A stretch of 44,538 bases of DNA, from assembly GCA_046261875.1 (NCBI GenBank), contig JBHENW010000067.1, positions 1 to 44,538 of the forward strand. The letters run 5' to 3'. The notes beneath the pieces are model-generated. The model was not told the DNA's origin. It did no database searches and saw only the letters and a program-made list of their open reading frames with translations. Positions 16,701-22,917 of this stretch are shown piece after piece; positions within the stretch are counted from its first letter, which is position 1; each line of letters starts with the position of its first letter. This DNA comes from JBHENW01 sp046261875 (GTDB lineage Bacteria; Acidobacteriota; Thermoanaerobaculia; UBA5066; Gp7-AA6). The position numbers were made by a program, and so were the translations under genes.

Positions 16701-17425
16701 GAGGCGACCTCCTTTTTCATCCGCCGCTCGACTTCATCCCGGTCCTCCGGCGTGTCCACCCCCACGGAGTCGTGCGCCGCTTCGCCGATCCAGATCCCGT
16801 AACCCGCTTCCAGCCACCGGAGCTGCTCGAGCGATTCCGCGCGCTCCAGCGGCGAAGGGGGCAGGGCCGCGATCTCGCGCAGGACGTCCGCGCGGTAGAC
16901 GTAAATGCCGAGGTGCTTGCGGTGACCGGGCGTCCCCTGGCGGTAGTGGGGGATCGGCGCACGCGAGAAGTAGAGCGCCCGACCGGCCGCGGTCGTGACG
17001 ACTTTGACGATGTTCGGGTCCCCGGCGCGTTCGCTCTCCAGAGGATAGGCGAGCGAAGCGATTTCCCGATTCGCGTCGGCCAGCAGGGTCTCGACGGCGC
17101 GGTCCACGTTCTCGGGGCTCATCAGCGGCTCGTCCCCCTGGATGTTGACGTAAACGTCCGCCGGGAGGGATCGCGCGGCTTCGGCGAGGCGGTCCGTTCC
17201 GCTCGGAGCCTGCGTGGAAGTCATCACGGCGCTCCCCCCGATCGCCCGGACGGCCTGCACGATCCGTTCGTCGTCCGTGGCGACCGCGACCTCGTCGAGA
17301 CGGCGGGCGGCCCGGGCGGCTTCGTAAACGTGCTGGATCATCGGCTTTCCGGAGAGCAGGGAGAGAGGCTTTCCCGGGAATCGGACTGCGCCGTAGCGCG
17401 CGGGGATGAGCCCGACGATCTTCAT
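16697..17425 (-). CDS. kdsB: CMP-KDO synthetase (3-deoxy-manno-octulosonate cytidylyltransferase)
   Basis: About 242 residues. It activates KDO with CTP to CMP-KDO for lipid A-core assembly. Motifs are GLIPARYGAVRFPGKPL near the N-terminus, VATDDERI, VNIQGDEPLMSPENVD, YFSRAPIPHYR, HLGIYVYR and GVDTPEDRDEVERR. ATG 17425 is used, although a GTG one codon earlier is open and neither has a clear ribosome site. It is the first gene of the kdsB-pyrG-kdsA-DUF4920 operon and diverges from the membrane protein at 17461 over about 35 nt. Confidence 0.95.
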   Translation of the reverse strand: MKIVGLIPARYGAVRFPGKPLSLLSGKPMIQHVYEAARAARRLDEVAVATDDERIVQAVRAIGGSAVMTSTQAPSGTDRLAEAARSLPADVYVNIQGDEPLMSPENVDRAVETLLADANREIASLAYPLESERAGDPNIVKVVTTAAGRALYFSRAPIPHYRQGTPGHRKHLGIYVYRADVLREIAALPPSPLERAESLEQLRWLEAGYGIWIGEAAHDSVGVDTPEDRDEVERRMKKEVAS

Positions 17426-17460
17426 CACGTCGGGACGAAAAGTGTATCTTCGGATCCGTC

Positions 17461-18171
17461 TTGGGTCAACCGGACGATCCGGCCGGCCGGTTCGCGGGAA
17501 TCCTCGCGCGCCCTTTTCCGGCGCTGCTCTTCTTCGTCGCGTTCGCGGTCGTGGCGGTCGCCTCGATCGGCGCCGTCCTGCGGATGCACGCCGATCGCGA
17601 GCTTTGCGAGACGGGCGACGCGGAGTGGATCTGGTTCTCGCGTGAGATCCGGCGCCCCGAATGGGTCCGGTTCTACGCCACGCGCGACTTCCGCCTCGAA
17701 GAGCTTCCCGCTTCGGCCGTCGCGAAGGTCTTCGGCGACCGTCGCCACGTCCTCTACGTCAACGGGTTCGGCCTGGGCGGCACGGAGCAGAAGCCCGGCG
17801 ACCCGCTCTTTCTCCACGACCTGACCCCGCAACTGCGCGTCGGGCCGAATCGTGTCGCGGTCGTGCTGGAGAGCAACACGGGCGCGGGAGGATTGCTGTT
17901 TGCGCTAGACATCGCGGGCGTCGGCCGCAACGTCGTCGTGTCGGATCGGCGATGGCGGGTCGATTTCTCTGAGGCCGCGATCGCGGCCGGCGGACGGTAT
18001 CCCGCGGTCCGGTGGGGCCGGCCGCCGATGTACCCCTGGCGCTATCCGGCCCTCCCCGCTCCGGCGGGTCTGACGGGCTCGCCCCGCGCGAGCCGATCGA
18101 TCGCGGCGCGCGCGGCCGCGCAGTACGGGTTGGCGGCGTCGTATCCGGCGAGCGAGATGACTTTCCGGTAG
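17461..18171 (+). CDS. membrane-anchored protein with sugar-binding-like domain
   Basis: 236 residues from a TTG start. One TM helix lies at about residues 20-42 (ALLFFVAFAVVAVASIGAVL), followed by an extracytoplasmic domain resembling the jelly-roll carbohydrate-binding modules of glycosidases: EWIWFSREIRRPEWVRFYATR, RHVLYVNGFGLGG, LHDLTPQLRVGPNRVAVVLES. No catalytic motif is seen and the role is unknown. The last 43 codons lie opposite the end of the TPR gene and read like antisense (low complexity, Ala/Ser/Arg), so the real end may be near 18050 with a lost stop, or the overlap is genuine. Confidence 0.6.
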   Translation: MGQPDDPAGRFAGILARPFPALLFFVAFAVVAVASIGAVLRMHADRELCETGDAEWIWFSREIRRPEWVRFYATRDFRLEELPASAVAKVFGDRRHVLYVNGFGLGGTEQKPGDPLFLHDLTPQLRVGPNRVAVVLESNTGAGGLLFALDIAGVGRNVVVSDRRWRVDFSEAAIAAGGRYPAVRWGRPPMYPWRYPALPAPAGLTGSPRASRSIAARAAAQYGLAASYPASEMTFR

Positions 18172-18431
18172 GACTCGAGGGCGGCCTCCACGTCCCCGAG
18201 GCCGCGATCCTGGATCTGCGCGACGAGCAGCCGCGTCGGCAAATGGGCCGAGCGCAGAGCGATGGCTTTGGCGCAGAAGATCATCGCGTCGTCGAAGCGC
18301 TCCTCGGCCGCCGCCAGGCATGCGCGGCGATGGTAGAGCGAGATCTCGGCGTCGGTCTCTCCGGACACGGAACGGGAGGAAAGCCGGCGTACGCGTTCCG
18401 CGAGGCCTGCGAGCGGGACGAGCGAGGGCAT
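18042..18431 (-). CDS. small TPR-like protein
   Basis: 129 residues from ATG 18431. The first part reads MPSLVPLAGLAERVRRL. Two helical TPR-like repeats follow: EISLYHRRACLAAAEERFDDAM and then FCAKAIALRS, followed by DVEAALESYRKVISLAGYD. It has no signal peptide or enzyme motif. The frame is open 18 codons further up, but an extended -10 promoter sits inside that extension, so the shorter form is chosen. The 3' 130 nt overlap the convergent membrane-protein frame. The specific function is unknown. Confidence 0.65.
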   Translation of the reverse strand: MPSLVPLAGLAERVRRLSSRSVSGETDAEISLYHRRACLAAAEERFDDAMIFCAKAIALRSAHLPTRLLVAQIQDRGLGDVEAALESYRKVISLAGYDAANPYCAAARAAIDRLARGEPVRPAGAGRAG

Positions 18432-18443
18432 GCGTCTGAAGGA

Positions 18444-18470
18444 AGTATAACAGGCGCCCCGCCGGCGCAA
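18444..18470 (-). promoter_or_regulatory. extended -10 promoter of the TPR gene
   Basis: On the minus strand TTGCGC (18465-18470), 15 nt, then TATACT (18444-18449) preceded by TG one base away (TGTTATACT), an extended -10. The -10 ends 12 nt before ATG 18431, leaving a leader of only a few bases and no Shine-Dalgarno. Confidence 0.45.
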
Positions 18471-18552
18471 GAAAAACTTCGGCAATCGGTGGGTTCAACC
18501 TTCAATTATTTGGGAGCACTCGGCGGCGGGCTATCCGGGGGCCGCAGTTCCG

Positions 18553-18591
18553 AATCAAATAAGGTAAATAAGCGATAGCCCTTATTTGATT
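18553..18591. repeat. AT-rich 12-bp perfect inverted repeat
   Basis: AATCAAATAAGG (18553-18564) and CCTTATTTGATT (18580-18591) are perfect complements around a 15-nt loop. A nested alternative pairs AAATAAG (18566-18572) with CTTATTT (18581-18587), so two hairpins exclude each other. It lies 20 nt past the polyprenyl synthase stop, so a terminator role on the minus strand is likely, but there is no long T run. The AT content is far above the surroundings. Confidence 0.75.
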
Positions 18592-18611
18592 AGGAAACCT
18601 TCTGGATGTCC

Positions 18612-19613
18612 TTATCTCACGCGATCGATGACCGACTCCGTGGCCAGGAGCAACCCGTCCTTCGCTTCGGAGTCGGGAAACGGCCCGAGCGCGACCCGCG
18701 CCGCTCCCGCGTAGTCGCGCGCGAGGGCACGCGTTTCGGCGATGCCGTTGTAGCGGTCGACGAGCGAGAGGATCTCCGCCGGCGCGACGCTCTTGAACTC
18801 GCGCTCGCGGACGACGGTCGCGACCCGCTCCCGCTCCTGCGCCGTGACGCGCGGGAGGATGAGGAGCAACGGCATGGTCAGCTTTCCTTCTCGCAGGTCG
18901 TTCAGAACCGGCTTGCCCACGGAGGCTTCGCTGCCCGTGTAATCGAGCAGATCGTCGATGAGCTGGAATGCGACCCCGAGGCAGCGGCCGTATTCGGCCA
19001 GCCGCTCGGCCGCGACGAGGTCGCCCCGCGGCGCGAAGTGCGCGGGCAGCCGGCAGGCCGCCGAGAAGAGGTCGGCCGTCTTGCGGCGGATGATGTCCAG
19101 GGCCTCTTCCCGCGTGACCTGGAGGCTTCCGGTCTTCTCGATCGCGATGAGCTCCCCCTCGATCATCGACAGGGTCGCGTCGGAGAGGACCTTGAGGATC
19201 GTCAGGTCGCCTTCGTCGAGCGCGATGCCCATGGACATCGTGTAGAGGTAGTCGCCATAGAGCACGGTGAGGTTGTTGCCCCAGCGCGCGTTGGCGGAGG
19301 TCCGGCCGCGTCGGAGGCGGGCCTCATCGATGATGTCATCGTGCACAAGCGTCGCCGTGTGGATGAACTCGATGACGGCCGCGTAGCGGACGTCCCGCTC
19401 CCCCTTCTCGTAGCCGAGCAGCCGCGCGGAGAGGAGGAGCAGGGCCGGCCGGATGCGCTTGCCGCCCCCCTGCGCCAGGTAGCTTCCGATCCGGTCGACG
19501 GTCGGGATCGGGGAGTGGAAGTGGAGGAGGAGCTCCTCCTCCACGCGGGCGAGCTTGTCGGCGATGAGGTCGTAGGCGCGCCGCAGCCGCGGGTTGCCGA
19601 GCGGCAAAGTCAT
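18612..19613 (-). CDS. polyprenyl (octaprenyl/farnesyl-type) diphosphate synthase
   Basis: 333 residues. A trans-isoprenyl diphosphate synthase that elongates allylic diphosphates with isopentenyl diphosphate. The first Asp-rich motif is HDDIIDEARLRRG at about residue 90 and the second is QLIDDLLDYTG at about residue 220. GGGKRIRPALLLL is the IPP-binding region. Length and the HDDIIDEA form suit the long-chain (quinone side chain) type. The exact chain length cannot be read here, so no symbol is given. Its ATG overlaps the yajQ stop (ATGA). Confidence 0.93.
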   Translation of the reverse strand: MTLPLGNPRLRRAYDLIADKLARVEEELLLHFHSPIPTVDRIGSYLAQGGGKRIRPALLLLSARLLGYEKGERDVRYAAVIEFIHTATLVHDDIIDEARLRRGRTSANARWGNNLTVLYGDYLYTMSMGIALDEGDLTILKVLSDATLSMIEGELIAIEKTGSLQVTREEALDIIRRKTADLFSAACRLPAHFAPRGDLVAAERLAEYGRCLGVAFQLIDDLLDYTGSEASVGKPVLNDLREGKLTMPLLLILPRVTAQERERVATVVREREFKSVAPAEILSLVDRYNGIAETRALARDYAGAARVALGPFPDSEAKDGLLLATESVIDRVR

Positions 19614-20107
19614 CGGTAATTCGTGAACTGGAGCGGCAGCCCGAAGTCTCCCGCCTTGAGCAGCGCGATCGATTCCTGCAGATCGTCCTTGTTGCGTCCC
19701 GTGACGCGGACCTGATCCCCCTGGATGGCGGCCTGCACCTTCAGCTTGCGGTCCTTGATGGCCTTGACGATCTCCTTCGCCTTCTCGGAGGCGATGCCCT
19801 GCTGGATCTTCGCGATCTGCCGCACGGTCCCTCCCGCCGCGGGCTCGACTTTTCCATAGTCGAGAGACTTGACCGCCACACCGCGGCGAACGAGCTTCGT
19901 CTCGAGAATGTCCACGACGGATTTGAGCTTGCCCTCGTCGTCGGAGTTCAGAACGAGCTGCAGCTCCTTCTCGTCGAGCTCCACTTTCGACTTGCTGCCC
20001 CGGAAGTCGAAGCGCGTGGCGATCTCCTTGGAGGCCTGCTGCACGGCGTTCGAGACCTCCTGGAGGTCCACCTTGCTGACGACGTCGAAGGAGAACTCCT
20101 GGGCCAT
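19610..20107 (-). CDS. yajQ: YajQ family nucleotide-binding protein
   Basis: 165 residues, normal length. It begins MAQEFSFDVVSKVDLQEV and contains ATRFDFRGSKSKVELDEKEL, VDILETKLVRRGVAVKSLDYG, IKDRKLKVQAAIQGDQVRVTG and a C-terminal GDFGLPLQFTNYR. All are strongly conserved. Two ferredoxin-like halves bind nucleotides, and some members bind c-di-GMP as regulators. Overlaps the polyprenyl synthase start by 4 nt. No ribosome site is visible before ATG 20107. Upstream lies repeat copy B pointing the other way. Confidence 0.95.
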   Translation of the reverse strand: MAQEFSFDVVSKVDLQEVSNAVQQASKEIATRFDFRGSKSKVELDEKELQLVLNSDDEGKLKSVVDILETKLVRRGVAVKSLDYGKVEPAAGGTVRQIAKIQQGIASEKAKEIVKAIKDRKLKVQAAIQGDQVRVTGRNKDDLQESIALLKAGDFGLPLQFTNYR

Positions 20108-20145
20108 CGAGCGGATTGTATTGGAGTGTCGATTCGGCTTCAGGT

Positions 20146-20358
20146 CGCGGCGCGAGGAGTGTCGCCCTCTTCCGCTTCGTCGCGATCTCACGATCGCGCC
20201 GAAGCTCGGCGGGGGACCTTGCGGTCCCCGCACCCCCTGGGGAGGAGTCTCGCGCCGCGGGAGCGGGAGCAAGCGAGGGACCAGGCGAGCGGTCGAGCCC
20301 GTGCCGGCGAACCGCGAGCGGGTGCGCCGTGGCAGGTCCCGAGCGAGCGGACGCGACG
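20146..20358 (+). repeat. dispersed hairpin-headed repeat, copy B with enlarged loop
   Basis: The left arm CGCGGCGCGAGGAGT (20146-20160) and right arm GAGGAGTCTCGCGCCGCG (about 20242-20259) match copies A and C. In between lie about 81 nt instead of some 14, including a separate hairpin (GCGGGG-ACC with GGTCCCCGC near 20209-20231). The tail GAGCGGGAGCAAGCGAGGGA through GCGACG follows. The right end abuts the lolA-like stop codon at 20359-20361. It fills the region between yajQ and the lolA-like gene. Confidence 0.82.
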
Positions 20359-21078
20359 TTAGTTTTCCACGATGCGCGTGCCGGGCGGGCCGGTGATCCG
20401 GAACTCGGAAGCGGGCCGCGCGGCCTGCCGCCGCCAGGCGGCGAAGCGGAACTCCGTACGGTTCCCCGCGCCGTCTTCGTACGCGAGCTCCTGCACGTCC
20501 CCTTCCGGTCCGATGGTCAGTCGGAGCCAGGCGAGATCACCGCGTTTCGCCCGCGGGGTCAGGAGCAGACGCGAAGAGGAATCCGGTCCCTTCTCCGTCG
20601 CGATCTCGTACGAGGCGGCCAGTTCGGAGGGATCCGTCAGGAAGACGATCGGCAGGCGGGCCCGCTCTTCCGGCGTGAGGCGGCGCACGGTGAGCTGCCG
20701 GTCCTCGGGGGAAAAAAAGCGCCCCTCCCCGGCGTCGTAGGTGTAGATCGTGTTCTGGGGCGGACCGTACACGAAGCGCAGCCGCTGCGGCGACTGGATC
20801 CAGACGGTGCCGGTCTCGCGCCGCGCCGTCGTGAACCCCCCGGGCGTGTAGGTCTGGGTGAAGGTCGCCGCGTGCGCGGAGCCGTCGGAATACCGCGTCA
20901 CGGCTTTCCTCAGGGCGGCGGCCGCGTCCGGAGGCACGGCAGGCCCCGTCGCCGCCGCCCCCGTGAGCGGCGAGGCGAGCGCCAGAGCCAGCGCGGCGGC
21001 GAAGCCAGTCGTTGCGGCGGCGCGTCGGCTCACGGGATGGGACAACGCACGCCGGAGGCTCCCTATTCGAGCGCGCAT
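20359..21078 (-). CDS. LolA-like outer-membrane lipoprotein carrier
   Basis: 239 residues from ATG 21078. It has a Tat/Sec-like signal region, residues 1-43 (RRAAATTGFAAALALALA). The LolA/LolB-type half-barrel follows: AVTRYSDGSAHAATFTQTYT, RETGTVWIQSPQRLRFVYGPP, IYTYDAGEGRFFSPEDRQLTVR and a late WLRLTIGPEGDVQEL. LolA carries lipoproteins across the periplasm. The sequence fits the family, but the symbol is withheld because LolA paralogues are common. The ATG has no clear ribosome site. The gene follows purH by 17 nt on the same strand. Its stop codon abuts repeat copy B. Confidence 0.82.
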   Translation of the reverse strand: MRARIGSLRRALSHPVSRRAAATTGFAAALALALASPLTGAAATGPAVPPDAAAALRKAVTRYSDGSAHAATFTQTYTPGGFTTARRETGTVWIQSPQRLRFVYGPPQNTIYTYDAGEGRFFSPEDRQLTVRRLTPEERARLPIVFLTDPSELAASYEIATEKGPDSSSRLLLTPRAKRGDLAWLRLTIGPEGDVQELAYEDGAGNRTEFRFAAWRRQAARPASEFRITGPPGTRIVEN

Positions 21079-21095
21079 CGTCGCCGGACGGTGGC

Positions 21096-22667
21096 TCAGT
21101 GCCGAAAGTGCCGCCGCGGCGCGAGGAGAAAGGCGAGCTGGCGGTCGTCGGCGGCGGCGACGATCTCCTGGTCCCGGATGGATCCGCCGGGGGCCACCAC
21201 GGCGGTGACACCCGCGTCGGCGAGGATGTCCAGCCCGTCGCGGAACGGGAAGAAGGCGTCGGACGCCGCCCCGCAATTGACGATCGGGAGCACCGGCTTG
21301 GTCGCCGCGAGCCGGCAGGCGTCCACGCGGCTCATCTGGCCGGCGCCGATGCCGATCGTCTGCCGCGCGTTGGCGAGCACGATGGCGTTCGATTTGACGC
21401 GCCGCACGACGCGCCAGGCCAGCTCGCACGCGGCCCGCTCGACAGCCGTCGGCTTGCGCTGCGAGGCGACCCGCCACCCGGAGGACTGGTCCGATTCCCA
21501 GTCGGCGTCCTGGAGGAGGATGCCCCCCTCGATCCGCTTCCAGTCGATGCCTCCGACGGGACGCCGGGAGACGGGAGTGCGGAGCAGACGGATGTTCGGC
21601 TTCTTCGCGAAGAAATCGATCGCTTCCTGCGTGTAGTCGTCGGCCGCCACGACCTCGACGAAGTGCTGGAGCACGAGGGACGCGAGCGCCCCGTCGACCT
21701 TCCCCCGGATCGCGATGATCCCGCCGAATGCGGCGAGCGGGTCGCAGGCGAACGCGCGCCCGAAGGCTTCGACGATCGTGTCCCCGATGGCGGCGCCGCA
21801 CGGGTTGTTGTGCTTCACGATGACCGCCGCCGGCCCCTCGAAATCGCGCGCCAGAGTGACGGCCGAATCCAGGTCGAGCAGATTGTTGAAGGAGAGCTCC
21901 TTGCCCTGGAGCATCTCGAACTGGACGAGGGCGTCCGGCGCGGCGCTCTGGTCCCGGTACAGGGCGGCGCGCTGGTGCGGGTTCTCCCCGTACCGCAGCG
22001 AGCCGAGGCGCTCGAAGGCGAGGATCAGGTTCTCCGGGAAGGGCTCCTCCCCGCGGCCCCCCTCCGCGAGGTACCGCGCGATCGCGCCGTCGTATGCGGC
22101 GGTTCGAGCGAAAGCTCTTGCGGCGAGGCGCTAGCGCGTCCGCAGCGCCGTCCCTCCCGTGGACCGGATCTCTTCCAGCACGAGCGGGTAGTCTTCCGGG
22201 TCCACGAGGACGGCGACGCGGCCGTGGTTCTTCGCGGCCGCCCGGACGAGCGCCGGCCCGCCGATGTCGATCATCTCGATGGCTTCCGGGGAACGGCCGC
22301 GCCGCGCCGTCTCCGCGAAGGGATAGAGGTTGACGACGACGAGATCGAAAGGGGAGATGTCGCGCTCCGTCATGTCGCGGGCATGGTCCTCACGCGACTC
22401 GTCGGCGAGCACTCCGCCGAAGATCTTCGGGTGGAGGGTCTTGACTCGCCCGCCCAGGATCTCGGGAAACCCCGTCTGTTCCTCGACCAGCGCGACCTCG
22501 ATGCCCGCGTCCTTGAGGTGCGCGGCGGTGCCGCCGGTCGAGACCAGATCGACGCCGAGCCCGGCGAGGGCGCGGGCGAGCTCGATGACGCCTTCCTTGT
22601 CGTGCACGGAGAGCAGCGCGCGGCGAACGGGGGTGACCGCCCGGGGAAAGGGGATCGGTTCCGGCAT
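21096..22667 (-). pseudogene. purH: purH: AICAR transformylase/IMP cyclohydrolase with in-frame amber codon
   Basis: The full frame would give 523 residues, normal for this bifunctional enzyme of the last two purine steps. The IMP cyclohydrolase half (RALLSVHDKEGVIELARAL, STGGTAAHLKDAG, HPKIFGGVL, NLYPFAETARR) is followed by TAG at 22131-22133, codon 179, in TALRTR-stop-RLAARAFARTAAYDG. The family has an ordinary residue there (often R, Q or E). Reading continues in the same frame through LRYGENPHQRAALYRD and the AICAR half (IVKHNNPCGAA, SDAFFPFRDGLDIL). The only plausible restart (ATG 21914) would lose the start of the second domain. Everything except the TAG is intact. A recent mutation, a suppressed codon or a base-call error are all possible. 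Confidence 0.85.
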
Positions 22668-22686
22668 TCGAGGCAATATAGCGGAG

Positions 22687-22917
22687 ATGACGGCGCCGCC
22701 GGTGGTCGTGGACGCGCGCGGGCTCCTCTGTCCTCTGCCTCTCCTGCGCCTGGACCGGGCGATGCGCGCCGAGCCGTCCGGGACGAGCGCCCTTCTCCTC
22801 GCGACGGACCCCGCGGCGGAGGGGGACGTGCGTGCCTGGTGCCGGGCCCGAGGCCACGACCTGGTCGCCGTGGGGCGGGACGGCGACGTCCTGACCCTGC
22901 GGGTCAGAAAAGCTTGA
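22687..22917 (+). CDS. TusA/SirA-like sulfur carrier
   Basis: 76 residues, beginning MTAPPVVVDARGLLCPLPLL. The TusA signature C-P-x-P is present with the persulfide-carrying Cys15, followed by a beta-alpha-beta-alpha-beta-beta pattern (ALLLATDPAAEGDVRAWCRARGHDLVAV). Such proteins relay sulfur for tRNA thiolation, molybdenum cofactor or other sulfur metabolism. Which one applies is unknown. The start is only 19 nt from the divergent purH start, so both mRNAs have very short leaders. The 3' end overlaps the convergent barrel-protein gene by 14 nt. Confidence 0.88.
   Translation: MTAPPVVVDARGLLCPLPLLRLDRAMRAEPSGTSALLLATDPAAEGDVRAWCRARGHDLVAVGRDGDVLTLRVRKA

Noticed and set aside
11824..22133. 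Two in-frame TAG codons as evidence that TAG is read as an amino acid in this organism
   Set aside because: recA, fabH, the transglutaminase and the sugar transferase all end at TAG at the normal family end, so TAG is an ordinary stop here.
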